Assembly: GCF_027580225.2 (NCBI RefSeq)
Contig: NC_073354.2
Coordinates: forward strand, 11,136,001-11,200,000
Direction: 5' to 3'
DNA from: Misgurnus anguillicaudatus
Lineage: Eukaryota > Chordata > Actinopteri > Cypriniformes > Cobitidae
DNA: 64,000 nt
Shown one piece after another: positions 45,803 to 57,199 of this stretch. The translations under genes and the position numbers were made by a program. The notes under the pieces are model-generated. The model saw nothing but the letters and a program-made list of their open reading frames with translations. It searched no databases and was not told where the DNA came from. Each line of letters begins with the position of its first letter. Within the stretch, counting starts at the first letter, position 1.

Positions 45803-47140
45803 GTCTAAGCTGTTTTCCTCCACAGTCGCAAGATGATTCCTTAACTTTACGAAATCCAATTAAGGACTCTTTGATCGTAACATCAATTGCAACAGCGATA
45901 ACATCTCGCTCAAATATGACATATCTGAATATCTTGTGTTATGTCCATAATCACAGAGAAAAATGGAACTGATCGTATTTCTTCTAGAATGTCTTTCTGA
46001 GTGTGTTTTGCTAGAATTTCGATAAGCTCATTTTGTATCAAAGGGCTTAGGTACTTGATCGAGCGAGCAGGACGGCTAATCAGATCTTAAAGCACTGGGT
46101 CATACATTGCCAAGAGTTCAGTGCCAGAAAGGAAATTACCACTCTTCATTTCCCCTATTTTTTCCCTACGTCCTCTAAAGGGAATGTTGTTCATAGCCAA
46201 AGTGAGTGTAACATTAATCACACTGTGTATTTCCTGTCTCCAAAAGCTGGCCCCATGAAGTATGTCCCTCTCCATATCCTTATCGATAGTTTCATTCTGA
46301 TGCCAATTGTCGCATGTCACACATGCAGCTGACTCATGTTGTTGAATTTTCTTTTATAAATAACGTCAGGTATTTGTTTTCCATGTTGACTTGGCAAAAA
46401 ACCGACAGGGCTGACAATAGGCTACATCTAATGTCGGGGAGTAGCACATGTCCTTGGTATCTCCAAACTAGACTTTGTTTTGTAAAGATAATATGCCATA
46501 GTAAAGGAAGGGTCATCCTGTGCGGGATCCTGTGGGAAAGGGCCAGTAGGTTGGCAGGACCCCGTAGATAATATATAACATTTGGCATTTGAGTCTTGAC
46601 ACTCAGGATAATGACCCATGTCGGTTGGATACTCATGCAAAGAGGTTATATTAGCAGTGATGGGCATAGAATCTACCTTGTTCTCCTAAATGCTGTCGTC
46701 GGATGACCTGAAGTTAGCACAGGCCACCAAGATGGCAGCGGGTGTCTTACTCCCTTCTTTCACATTTTCCCCTACATCGATGCTGCTTGATCCACTGGTG
46801 ATAGCATCAGCCATGGAGCTGCAGCTGCTACTGCCAACGGTCGCTGCAGGTGCTTCACTCTCCCCCTCCTGTGCTATCTTTTTAAAAAAACTTCCTAGTT
46901 TGGGTAATTTACTCCTTGCTTTTTCCAATTCCTCTTTTTGTTTCTCTTATGAAAGGCACTTTTGTGTTTGTAATTTGACGACTCAATATCGACATTGTCT
47001 GTATCAAGTTCAATAATTTTAGTTTTGCACGCAATACGTTGCCTTCCTGTTCTAAGAGGTCGCTGTACTGTCTTCCTTTGCATTGTTATATTGTGCCAAA
47101 AATGTCTTACCCACTTACATTCGGAATTCAAGAAACTGCA

Positions 47141-47236
47141 TGATGCCCTTTCTTGGTGTGCCAAATGTTTTTGGCTTTGTTATGTGTGTGTGTGTGTGTG
47201 TGTGTTTGGTTTGTTTTGTCTCTCTCTCTCTCTCTC

Positions 47237-47280
<44 letters not shown>

Positions 47281-47544
47281 GTTCACTTTTACAGGAGACA
47301 TGTTGATTGGCTGTTTCGCCTATCAATCATCAATGAGGAGTAGACTGGCCATGCACTGTGAGGCACGTGATTCTCTAATCATCTGGATGCTGAACACCTG
47401 TATTTAAGAAAGAGGCTACTACCAGTGTCTCTCATTATTCTCCACCTCTGTAGTGAACATTAGTGACACGGTTCTGAACTGGTTAAAGTGTTTCCCTTTA
47501 ATAATTCCTTAGATTTATTAAGTGCTAAAAGAAGGGTCGTAACA
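47141..47544 (+). mobile_element. Solo LTR (404 bp), TSD CTGCA
   Basis: Starts TGATGCCCTTTCTTGG and ends AAGGGTCGTAACA, flanked by CTGCA at 47136-47140 and 47545-47549. Has a TATA-like GTATTTAAG near 47400 on the plus strand and contains the GT/CT microsatellite. It interrupts the piggyBac pseudogene between LYRQDHA and FLEFRM, whose codons flank the site. Confidence 0.85.
47180..47277. repeat. (GT)n then (TC)n microsatellite
   Basis: About ten GT units at 47182-47205 followed by ~25 TC units with a few interruptions at 47218-47276. Long open frames here in three frames are artefacts of this repeat. Confidence 0.95.
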
Positions 47545-47895
47545 CTGCATGGTCTTGGCGGTACAGTAGCCAGCTGTTGGCTAAAGCAACATCTGTGAAG
47601 TGCATAAGCATCCGAAGGGTCCACTTATTGGTACGGACACTCATTCTCTAGTAGCTGATCATCCTGTCTGTTGTACCAGGATGAAGAGTTTCAGACAGAC
47701 GGTCACTGACCAAACCCAGTTCACTTGGTTCCTGGACCTGTGCAATCAGTGCATCTGCACCCTGATATAATTCAACGTCGAGCATGGTGCCTTTTGCTGA
47801 AGCCCAAACAAAGTTTTTCATGCCAACTGGATTGGGCTTCATTGGCAGATATTGCCAAAAAGGACAGGCTCCTGTAAATGTTATCATTTGCTCAT

Positions 47896-48218
47896 TGTTA
47901 TGACCCCAGTGTGGGTCAAAGCGTTGGTATATTGTTTTGTCTTTTCTTGTTTTGCAGGATGGTGTTTGAGTGAGTGACCTCATGATTTTCGAGGACTTAC
48001 ACCTGTGTGCATGCTGACGCCGGCACATAAAAGCAGTTTCCTTTTGAGTGACGTTGCTCGCTCCCCTCGCTTCCTGTGTTGTCCAAGTTCCTGTTTAGTT
48101 GTTTGCTTTAATGTTAATCCCTGTTTTATTGTTTACTTTAATAAATGTAATTCATTCTTTCATTCTTACCTCACGTGTTGTCTCCTTCTATGTCACGGTT
48201 TGCGAGCCGACCGTGACA
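47896..48218 (+). mobile_element. Solo LTR (323 bp), TSD CTCAT
   Basis: Starts TGTTATGACCCCAGTG and ends GCCGACCGTGACA, with CTCAT at 47891-47895 and 48219-48223. Plus-strand signals: TATA-like ACATAAAAG near 48025 and AATAAATG near 48142. It is a different LTR family from that at 47141. It splits the piggyBac frame in front of MITFTG; a minus frame that appears to extend into the LTR is chance. Confidence 0.88.
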
Positions 48219-48460
48219 CTCATCAATCCTCGTCCTTACTTGGGTGAACTTCCTTGAACGCTTGGTCCTTGTGTTGGTTCTTGAGGGTCATTGTTTGAGC
48301 CAACCTGCTAAGTCCACTGTCTGGGAGTGCGCAAAATGGCAATGCTATGCCGGACGACAGCAATTATTTTCACCAAGGCAAAGTTTACGTCCCCGGCTGG
48401 CCACAGTGGACTGTGAAGTGGGATCTTCATCCTCACTACTCTCCTCCTCAATATATGTTT

Positions 48461-48845
48461 TGTAACATATTCTTCTCAAACTATGTTTTTTAGTTACATT
48501 TCTTTGCTAACATTTTTATATTTTCAATGAAGTGCCATTGTCCACATATGTGGAACTGAAGTTTAGCAGCATTGTACATCTTTACTGTTACAAAAATTTG
48601 TACAATTATCATGCCATATTAATCATACAACATTATTATGCATAACTAAACAAGAATCAACAATAAAATTTTATTAGGTTTTTACCTTTTGGCCTCATGT
48701 GGCTGTCTGACTTTTCAGATGTGTTCTCCAGCATCTTGAAATTTTTATGTAAAAAGTTTTTCTTTTCTGCCACCACCAGGTGGCAGTGTAAGTGTCCACG
48801 TTTGTGTACAAAAGGTTCCCATTACAAAGAAATTAAGTATGATGG
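48461..48845 (-). repeat. Sequence upstream of the piggyBac pseudogene, related to 18860-18975
   Basis: Contains TCCACATATGTGGA near 48540 and CCACGTTTGTGTACAA near 48796, words shared in order with the inverted repeat at 18860-18975. Probably untranslated or terminal sequence of the piggyBac-type element. No TTAA-flanked terminus was identified. Confidence 0.5.
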
Positions 48846-49607
48846 TAGCCTGGCGGACACCAGACCAGTCTCATAGAGAATGAGGTGTGGTCTAGGAACC
48901 ACATGCTCATTTTCTCATATTTAAGGCGTGGTTTATGAATGCCCGTTTATTGGGTGCTATATGAATGTCTATCAAATGCATCTGTACGTAGTTATAGCCA
49001 ATCGTTTCAATTATACCAGATGGCGTATGTAGAGCAACATAAATTCAAACGTCAACAACTTTTATCGGTATGTGTGCACACAGCTGAAAGCTATTCAACT
49101 AAACCGGTAGCTGTATATTGATATTGAAAAGCAACACAACTTAGTGGCACTGTGACAGCCACAGTAGGTAGGGTACAGACATAATGACACTATGATATTA
49201 ATAAGTTCTACTTACCATTTATAAGTTAAATGGACTTCGTCAACGACGATGCCTAGCAGGTTGGTCCTATAAAACTCTATGGCTATCATGTCTTGCCATA
49301 TACAAACATCCTTCTTGGATATGAAATTGTTTAATGCCAAAAGTTGCTCTTTTTTAAAATAAACTTGCATTTAAAACTACTTAGAAGACTATCTAAGGAT
49401 GCATTGAAAAGTAACTTCGCATCTGCCGTCGTGTTGGATAAACAAAACTGCTTCGGTGTGTCGCATAGACGTCGTCATCGTCTTGCTGCACTCTCCTCAT
49501 TCTGCGATTGGGTCCCTATTTCAGGGGGAAAATAGGTCCATGGTTTCCATGCTAGACTTGCAGCATGAATAAATTTGCGCGCAAGGCAGCATGGGGAAAC
49601 CCAGTCT
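48846..49607. mobile_element. 762 bp element with 10-bp TSD
   Basis: Flanks AGTATGATGG at 48836-48845 and 49608-49617 are identical 10-mers. The related repeat at 18.9 kb has a single, uninterrupted version of this site. The left end (TAGCCTGGCGGACACCAGAC) and the inverted right end (AGACTGGGTTTCCCCATGC) resemble each other only weakly. A 9-10 bp TSD suggests a Mutator- or IS4EU-like mechanism, but this is inference. Frames inside are short and unassigned. Confidence 0.7.
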
Positions 49608-49659
49608 AGTATGATGGTGCACACAACAAAAAATGTGATGTTCACGGAGGAGGTTAAGT

Positions 49660-51600
49660 TAGATGCAGGAGAACTTGATGCAGGAGTACAGTAGGCCTAG
49701 AGTATTTTTCGCAACAAAACATCTATTCACCCATTTGCCACTGGAGGGCGCAAAAGTAAGGTTAAAGACCTATACTGGTGAAAATATTCCAATATTAGGA
49801 CAATTCACAGCTACTGTACAATATGATAATGAGTTACATCTAGTTGTAGTGAAAGGGAACAATCCAAATCTGTGTCATAGAAATTGGCTTCAGAAAGTCA
49901 AGTTCAATTTATAAATGACCGCATCTGCATATGTGAGCCAAACTAAGCATTTTGGATGTATTTATGAAGTGCTTGAAAAGTACAGTGAAGTTTTTAAAAA
50001 TGAGTTCGGAACTCTAAAAGATGATAAAGCTATAATTTCAGTGAAATCTGATGTTCCACCCAAGTTTTATAAAAGTCGCCCACTGCCCTGAAAGAAATTG
50101 TTGAGGAGGAGATTAAATGATTGGAAAAAGGTAACATAAAATCTCCAGTGAAATACAGTGAATGGGCCGCTCTGTTAATCAAGCTGTCAATACTAAAATT
50201 CTTAAAAAACTTGAAGTTCTTGCCACTTGAAGTGGAGGGAAATTATTTTCCAAAATAAACTTAACTGCGGCATATGAGCAGGTTTTACTGGATAATGAAT
50301 CTAAGAAATATACAACCATCAACACTTACCAAGGGTTATATATATTTATACAACAGTTCATAAATCAGTATGTGAATCCCAATCGGAAGTTATTATTCCG
50401 TCAAAGATCAGCGCTCTTGGATGTTACATATGGGAGTAATGTCTTGTCACATCGTGTGGACGATTAACACTTGGAAAGAGGAAAAAATGTAAACTATTTT
50501 TTTCTGGAGCAATATCTCTTCCCAGAACGCGAAAACACTGTGGAACTGCAGGTAAGCACCGCAGCTTTTAAACGTGGACATTGATCATTTATTTTATTGT
50601 GACGTGACTATAAATTTTTTTTATGAGATAACGCCACTGATATATTTATAAGCAGCATGCAAAAACATCTCTCTGACACTTATAAAAAACAGTTTTATAT
50701 AGTACTGACAAGAACAAAATTTAATAATAATAATCGAGTGCTCGTATCACATTAAATGGGAAAGCAATAGTAACATAAGTATAGTTTTATTCACTTTTGC
50801 CTTGCGCCAAAACAATAACAACACAAAAGACACTAAATATGAATAAAAAACAAGTAATAGTTTGATCATGACACCAAATACTGCTGATTTGATCTCATTT
50901 TTGACCATCATAAACAAACAAGGCCAACATGAGAGCCAGAGAATCCCTGTCAGAGATGTAGCCCAGAGAGGGCGGTGGTCAGCGGGGCGAGTGAACACTG
51001 ACGTCCGCTCATGCTTTGGTTCTCATACGTACAGAATCTCACTAAGCAAACGTTCAAACAGGCGCTATCTTCACTAATCGACTGCAGATTTAAATATAAT
51101 ACAGATACATTCTCGACTGAACTAATCTTAAAACTACACTTTGTGACCAAGAAACGTTAATATAAAGAAACGGCTTTTCGGTCCATTGAGTTGTTATGGG
51201 ATTCAAAGCAGCCGAAAGTGTTACCTGTCATTCTGGCCGCCCTCAAATCCGTGGTGGAAGAAAGTAGTTCCCAAACAAAGAGGCTTTTAAAATAACTCCG
51301 TTGTTGTTTTCTAGTTTTCTTTTTTCAAAGGTGTGCCGGCACTCAGCCTACGGCCTCTGGCCTAATCACAGCCGTGATGATATAGAGCTATATCACACTC
51401 CTACTCAAGCTATATTGCTTAAATGCAGCATCAGTTCAGCTCTTTCTATTTTTCAACAGATTATGGAAAATTTGATCCCAGACTTTAAAGGGATTGTTTA
51501 TTTGAATTACTTGTTAATTGTGGGACAAGACGAGTAAGAACAGTTGACAAACCTCTGCAAAGTCCTACAGTGTCTGCAAGACTCAAGACTACGAGTTGGT
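49660..51600 (+). pseudogene. Gypsy-type retrotransposon pol fragment (protease end and RT), interrupted
   Basis: The first part (49662-50350) encodes the end of a retropepsin domain (KLKTYTGE-like, here VRLKTYTGENIPILGQ), a linker with VVKGNNPNLCHRNWL, and an RT approach region with LEKYSEVFKNEFGTLKDDKA, and ends in a KYTTINTYQGLY motif. A large deletion removes RT motif A surroundings. The second part (about 51430-51600) has ISSALSIFQQIMENLI and YLNYLLIVGQDE, in which the two catalytic aspartates of the Y-x-DD box are replaced by N and Y. The two parts are separated by ~1.05 kb of a non-autonomous element. Dead relic. Confidence 0.75.
50361..51414. mobile_element. Non-autonomous element splitting the Gypsy pol relic
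   Basis: Shares order and high identity with 58466-59602 (TTATTATTCCGTCAAAGA, CAGCGCTCTTGGATGTTAC, GCCCAGAGAGGGCGGTGGTC). Ends TATAGAGCTATATCACACTC then AGC(T)ATATTGCTT, a terminal hairpin motif very common in fish repeats. RT codons resume at about 51428, so it entered the pol gene. TSD not resolved. Confidence 0.7.
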
Positions 51601-52271
51601 CTGTTCAGCTCTGGCCAAAGCATCACAGATCAGTTCTTTTCTCCAAACAAGTACTACAGATTAACCCTTGTGTGGTGTTCATATTTTTGTTACTTAGATG
51701 ATGTTTGTGGGTCTAGTGGACCCAGAGCATTATTAGTATCTTAAATCAATGCAGTCATACAAATTTATGTAATAATTGTTTACAGATGTTTACTTTAGCC
51801 TTATTACAAGTAACAGAGACAGAATTTATGTTTAATATTTGTCATTTACCACTGGTAGAGGACTATTTATAAACTAAAGTGCCATTCGTTTTTTGTGGTT
51901 ATATGAAACAAAAGAAGAAAATTCTATTATGATCCAGATATTGGGGAAAAACATGTTTATCTTAAATAAGTATAAATGAAACAAAGTTTTTCATCACTGT
52001 TGATGTTTAATTCTTTGAACTTTTTGAAATTGTACACATTTGTGTCAGTCTACACAGCACAGGCCCCAACTAAACAGATAAACAGCCGTATCATATAACC
52101 TGTTCATGCCAGCCAACACAACATATAAGAAGCAGATTTTTAATGTGTAGCTGTGTTGTGTATGCATTTCTTGCATTTTATACTTATATACTGTGTCCAT
52201 CCATGGTCCACACACATTGCAGTACAATGTGTTGCTATTGGCCAAAATATATGGATATTTTACTTTCTCTA

Positions 52272-53070
52272 CACTCAAAAAAATGATTCAAGCCCTTCTT
52301 AGAAATGACACATTAAAATTGTGTTCAATTAATGTAAAATACCTCATTAAGAGCAATAAGTATATATATTTAATTAGTCTAACACAAAATGAATATGTAC
52401 TATAATTTATTGATTTCTTTTTAATTGCGTTAGCACAATTAGTTTGAGTTTGGGTTCTGGAAAAATAATTTCCCAGCATGCTTTGCATGCAACTGCTTTT
52501 GGAGAGTCATTTGTTAAATTAAGTGTTATTTTATGCATTTTTAGGTAAAGAGAAAGACTTAATAGTGTTTAATCTCCGTTTATCTTATTGATTTATAAGC
52601 GTTTGTGTTATATTTTTTCAAATTGTTTGGTTACCATCGTGCAGAAGAGTGTCGCTTGTGGTTAGGTTGTGGATGTGACATATTTCTCTCAATGAGCTGT
52701 GTTAATGCCTGTTTGGAGATCAGTCTCTTCTCACATGCTCATCCAAAGTATCATATGTTATTATTATTAGCATGCTAACATGTGCTTATGCTAATTAGTA
52801 TGATACAAAAATGTTTTATATAAAATAACAGAATTGAGTTATTCAGACTACACTACATTGAGTTATTTAAACTACGCTAAATTGGGTATTCAGACTAAAG
52901 TAAATTGAGTTGAGGCAACTAATTGAGTAGTGCCATTTAATTTAAATTGAGTTGGACTAACTCAATTTATTTTAATTGTGTAAAGCAATTTTTTATGAGT
53001 TAGGGGTACACATTCATATTGGATGGAAATCCTGCCCACAAGTTTATCCAATGAATCATTTTTTTGAGTG
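52272..53070. mobile_element. TA-flanked MITE (CACTCAAAAAAATGATTCA ends)
   Basis: Inverted ends CACTCAAAAAAATGATTC, with TA at 52270-52271 and 53071-53072, as expected of Tc1/mariner-type insertions. The right half has tandem AATTGAGTTATTCAGACTA-like words near 52830-52930. Non-coding. Confidence 0.8.
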
Positions 53071-53074
53071 TATT

Positions 53075-53460
53075 ATTCACTCTCTCACACACACTCATGC
53101 ACACAGCTGACATTTGGTCCCCACAATGTGATAAATACCAGGTACACACACACACACACATTCTGGTTTTCATGTTTTGTGGGGACATTCCATAGACGTA
53201 ATGCATTTTATACTGTACAAACTGTATATCTACTTCCCTTACCTACCCCATTCCCTAACCCCAACCATCACAGAAACCATTCTACTACTTCACATTTTCA
53301 AGAAACATCGTTTTGTTTGATTTATAAGCTTGTTTCCTCATGGGGACATCAAAATGTCCCCACAAGGTCACAAAAACACTGGTATTCCTATCTTTGTGGG
53401 GACAATTGGTCCCCACAACGTGATAATTACCAGGTACACACACACACACACACACAATAG
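53075..53460. repeat. (CA)n arrays with GTGGGGAC palindromes
   Basis: Two (CA)n runs (about 53141-53160 and 53437-53456) each follow a near-identical GGTCCCCACAA..GTGATAA..TACCAGGTA block. The paired GTGGGGACA/TGTCCCCAC words form inverted repeats. Part of a widespread fish repeat; no gene. Confidence 0.7.
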
Positions 53461-54420
53461 GTTTTGTGGTAAACCCATGGTTTTACAAATGGTAACCAAT
53501 ATACCAAATAACCATAATTTTACTACAATAAAATTATGGATTTTTTGTAAGGGAGGTAATGGTAAAATGTAGAATGGTTCCTGTTAGACAAAAGGTAAAG
53601 TTTTTGGGACAGTGGGTACAGACAAATGTTCATGCATGATATATAACATGTTGTATGCTTGTGGCATTACAGCAAGAGCAGAAGGACAAAACTCTGACAT
53701 GCATCCATCACATATGTACAGACATATATACTAACACACTCATGCACTCACAGGAGTCCCAGATAGGAGAAAAACAGAGTGAAGTTACATAGCACATTAC
53801 ATTTTTACACTCTTTTTAACCCCGGGTCCAGTGGACCCGAACACCACATATGTAATATAAATGTGTGTGTGTGGGGGGGGGGGTACACAGTGTACAGTAA
53901 TTATAAAGTTGTTTGTTTTATATTCTTCATAGAAAATGAGCCAAGGCCAGTGAATCTGAGGTTGAAACAACAATTAATTGCATAATTTTTCTTTCAGTAA
54001 ACATTAAAAACGGGTCCCACAGACCCGAACACCACACAAGGGTTAAAGAACTGCATAGTATTTTGAAGCCCTTTGCTGATGCCACTGATCTCACACAAGG
54101 AGAGCAACTTAAAACCAGTAAAGTGTTGTGATTCTCTGTGCTCTCTCCCTCAAACATCACCTGGAAAACCAGAACGCTGAATGACAATACTTAGTCCACT
54201 TAATCCAGAGTATTCAAAGATCACTTCAAAGAAGATTCAAAGGCATCTTGAGGAATGTGAAAATGTTTCAGCCAGAGAGCAATGAAGGAATCCTGCCCTT
54301 CTCTGATCTTGGTCATTTCAGTAATCCAGCCTTTGGGGGTTATGTGGATAGAGCATCATGTAATGGTTGATGACAAGTTGAAGAAACAATAAATGTGAGT
54401 ATTGTGTAGGTTTAGGTAAA

Positions 54421-55293
54421 AAAAATCAGATCTGATTATCCATGAGACAGAAAAAATTGTGCAAGCCGTCATACACAGATTTTCCCAGGGATGAAGAACT
54501 ACAAAACAATGATGGAGAGCTTGAGCTGTTCATCTATCACAAAAAAAGAAGAAAACCATACATTCTAGACCTGCTGTACATGTCATCCATTACATGGACA
54601 GTTGTGTTGGTCATATAGAAAAGGCAAACAATGTCTTCTCTGTTTAAAGTAACGATAAAGTTAGCTGACTTTGCCTCTAAGTCATGGCAAACCTTATTTT
54701 CTGTTAATGGAACACATTTTAGAAGCATGTTGGTTTTGATTTTAAACACTTTATGCAGCAGAATTTCATTTATTTTATAAAATGTGAATTTAAATTGAAT
54801 TATTTTTAGATATTAATATTGCACTGATGTATAAAATGTATATGCATGATATGTATAAGTTCATATTTTCTGGCAAAAATAAAAGTTAATAAATAAAATA
54901 TCCCCTTGAGTAAGGCAATTTCAAACTTTGATAAAGTTGAGCTATAGTTCACCGACAAGCAATATCGCGTTCATATCACAAACAAACCACCTGCAATAAT
55001 GAATGTGATATGCCTTACCTTGTCTGTGAACTATGGTTTTGTGTAATAAATGCAGCTCCATCTGAAAGCAGGTGATGCCGATTTATAGCTAATCATGGAA
55101 CCAACATGACTGATGAGATGTGCATGATAATCCCATCTAATATATCGCATATCCCTAGAACTTTACAAAGGGGGGTTCTTCTCAACCACCACCAATGTGC
55201 ACCATCCACCTGGATGATGCGACGGCAGCCATACTGTGCCAGAATGCCCACCACACACTAGCATATTAGTTAAAAGGAGACAAAGTGCTATAG
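54421..55293. other. Spacer with one old repeat
   Basis: About 55170-55250 (CTCAACCACCACCAATGTGC, then TGGATGATGCGACGGCAGCC) is a fragment of a repeat common in fish genomes. Nothing else recognised. Confidence 0.4.
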
Positions 55294-56239
55294 CCAATTA
55301 GTATATCGTCGCTGTCCGATAAAAAACACGTATGTCCATTTCGCCGATTTTGAGATTTTTCGACAGATTGAATGTCCAGGTTCATTACCGTATACAGTAT
55401 GCTTCACATATCTAAATGGCTAATGAAAAGTTGTGAAATCATGTCATCTGATTTTCACGTATATCCATCTGGTGTCAAAGCTGTCAATCATGCCGTGTAT
55501 CTCCCGCCCTGTGGAAGCATCTCGCCGGTTTCGTGAAGTTTTATTAAAGCTCAGCACTGGATAGCCGAATAATCATAGCCTGGTGAGACAATGACTTTCC
55601 TTCATCGAGGTAAACGTTTCTCCCATGACGCCAGACGTACGTATAGGAGTGACAAAATTACAGTAGGACTGTGCAAACAAAGTATCTGTCTAGCATTACC
55701 ATGTCGGTGTATTGATTCATTGTCCCTTCATAGTTTGCAAGAGACATTTAATAAATTTATAATTAATATTAAATAAACTAAGCGTATTTAATAAACTAAG
55801 ACGTAGGCTATTTAATAAACTATAAGAGTATTCATCTGTTAATATGAAACGCATCTGCTAATATGACTTGGCCATTCTAATTAATGATCGGAAGAACGCG
55901 TATAGACCACCATTACTGTAAAATATGCACGTATGTCTATTTAAACTCAATTTTGTTCAAATGTGGATTATATCATTACACTGGCAAGAATATGGTAACA
56001 TGCAAAGATGCCGTACCAAGTATGACAACGCTACATTTAACTGCTTTTGAAATACTGTGTTTTTTTCCTTTCCTGAAAAGTGACCGTTTTGGACATGCGT
56101 AAGTTTCATCGGGCAGCGACGATATATGGGGATGATTAGTAGGCCAATGGGAAAATTTGGCCAGGGTGCCAGGGCATAACCCTACTTTTTTTTTTTTCGA
56201 AAGACATCCTGTCTTCAAACCTACCTTACTGTAAACATA

Positions 56240-57187
56240 TGTCACCAGAAGTTTTAAGAATGACCTAAATGTTAATTTTCACAAAGTCTGCTGCCTTGGT
56301 TTTCATGATGGCAATTTGCATGTATGAATACAAAAAGGATTGCAATTATTTGCAAAGTCCCTCTGTGCCATGAAAATAAGCTTAATTAAGCACACATTTT
56401 ATTGCTTTTAAACCCTGCCACAAAAGGACCAGCTGACATCATGTCAGTGATTGAGATTTTTGAAGAGAACAAGGCTGATTGAGTTAGAAGATTTAAAAGG
56501 AGGGTGGTGGTTGAGACTAATATTCTGAAAAAGGTGCAGGGATTGGATTGCTGAGAACTGGGGTAAAGTCATTTTTTATGAGGAATCCCCTTTTCAATGG
56601 CTTGGTGCATCCGGAAAAAAAGCATGTCCAGAGAAGAAAAGGTGAGCGCTACCATCAGTCATTTGTAATGCCAAAATTAATGCATCATAAGACCACTGAT
56701 GTTTGGGGTTGCTTCTCATCTAAAGGACTGGGCTCACTCACAATTTTGTCTAAGAACACAGTCATGCATAAAGTATGGTAGAAAAACAAGAGCAACTTCT
56801 CCCAACAATCCAAGAACAGTTTGGTGATGAACAATGCCTTTTTCAGCATGATGGAGCAATTTGCCATAAAGCAAACATGATAACTAAGTGGCTCAGGGAA
56901 CACAACATTGAGATTTTGGGTTCATGGCCAGGAAACTCCCCAGACCTTAATCCCATTTAGAAGTCCAAGCATTGATTATGCAAGAATGGGCTGTCACCAG
57001 GATGGTGCCCAGGGCAAATTGCAGAGGTCTTGAAAAGAAGGACTATTGACTGCAAATATTGACTAAAAGCCTATGACACTTTTGAAATGCTTAAAAATAT
57101 ACTTCAGTATACCATAGAAGCACTAAAGCAGCAGACTTTGTGAAATTGATATTTGTGTCATTCTCAAAACTTTGGTCCACGACTTTA
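56240..57187 (+). pseudogene. Tc1-like element with dead transposase, copy 1
   Basis: The right end is GTCATTCTCAAAACTTTGGTCC (split TIR); the left end carries AGTTTTAAGAATGACC and TTTTCACAAAGTCTGCTG, the terminal and sub-terminal words of a Tc1-like family. Coding remnants: RNPLFNG..KKHVQRRKGERYHQS, VWGCFSSKGLGSLTIL, then FGDEQCLFQHDGAICHKAN (second catalytic D) and WPGNSPDLNPI followed by a stop where the third catalytic acidic residue belongs. The N-terminal DNA-binding part is lost. Same stop as in copy 2. Confidence 0.8.
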
Positions 57188-57199
57188 TATGCATATCAG

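Larger units (their letters stand above)
43451..47010 (-). pseudogene. hAT transposase pseudogene (TTF zinc finger / DUF4371 / dimerisation; ZMYM1-like)
   Basis: Read right to left: a basic N-terminus with EKARSKLPKLGSFFKK (about 46925); a TTF-type finger region with GSCQPTGPFPQDPAQDDPSF (about 46555-46500); a DUF4371 part with ILHGASFWRQEIHSV and NFLSGTELLAMYDPVL (46320-46087); the catalytic-fold segment with GQGYDSAANMQGIYSGV, VHCASHNLNLIL (about 44550-44440) and TRWSSRYDAVMALRYR (44395 on). It finishes with the C-terminal hAT dimerisation domain LKLTKSYLRSS..RLSELAILSI (43729-43451). The order and ~800-residue span fit a full-length gene of this family. Many frameshifts and stops, plus a 1.2 kb MITE between DUF4371 and GQGYD, make it dead. 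Its own TIRs were not identified. Confidence 0.85.
47011..48460 (-). pseudogene. piggyBac transposase pseudogene split by two solo LTRs
   Basis: Minus strand. An acidic N-terminal scrap (EEESSEDEDPTSQSTVASRG, about 48455-48395); then DEQMITFTGACPFWQYLPMK, NPVGMKNFVWASAKG and LDVELYQGADAL (from about 47895, reached from 48224 across the LTR). The D-E-x-M-I-x-F-x-G..QY.P.KP..G.K pattern contains a catalytic aspartate region of the DDE_Tnp_1_7 fold. Next comes NKWTLRMLMHFTDVALANSW..LYRQD (about 47640-47555), and beyond the second LTR FLEFRM..VGKTFLAQYNNAKED (about 47130-47070). Stops and deletions, including the DNYFTS-type block, make it non-functional. Confidence 0.75.
51665..54042. mobile_element. 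TTAA-flanked element (CCCTTGTGTGGTGTTC ends), ~2.4 kb
   Basis: TTAA at 51661-51664 and 54043-54046; inverted ends CCCTTGTGTGGTGTTC. Sub-terminal GGGTC/GACCC words (TCTAGTGGACCCAG; GGGTCCAGTGGACCC; GGGTCCCACAGACCC) recur. Fits piggyBac or Kolobok-type insertion at TTAA. It carries a TA-flanked element (52272-53070) and dinucleotide arrays. No transposase. Confidence 0.85.
51601..54420 (+). pseudogene. ZBED-type hAT transposase fragment, split by a TTAA element
   Basis: Downstream of the TTAA element (from about 54047) the plus strand reads ELHSILKPFADATDLTQGEQ, then frameshifts into a part with LENQNAE-like text, SIQRSLQRRFKGILRNV and LPFSDLGHFSNPAFGGYVD. This is the conserved ...LKPFxDATDLTQGE / SLxxRFxGI / PFSD..DPaF series of the hAT (BED finger) transposase C-terminal half. 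Upstream codons (QIKELH across the TTAA; about 51600-51660) continue the frame. Only this segment of the gene remains, joined directly to the Gypsy RT relic. Confidence 0.65.

Noticed and set aside
46995..47407. Three overlapping plus-strand frames rich in serine, leucine and cysteine
   Set aside because: They translate the GT/TC microsatellite within the solo LTR.
47648..48028. 126-codon minus frame taken as one piggyBac ORF starting at 48028
   Set aside because: The first ~45 codons lie in the solo LTR (47896-48218); the true upstream piggyBac codons resume at 48224.
53075..53460. CA-rich spaced repeats considered as a CRISPR-like array
   Set aside because: Only two blocks with dinucleotide runs, no regular spacers, and a vertebrate context.
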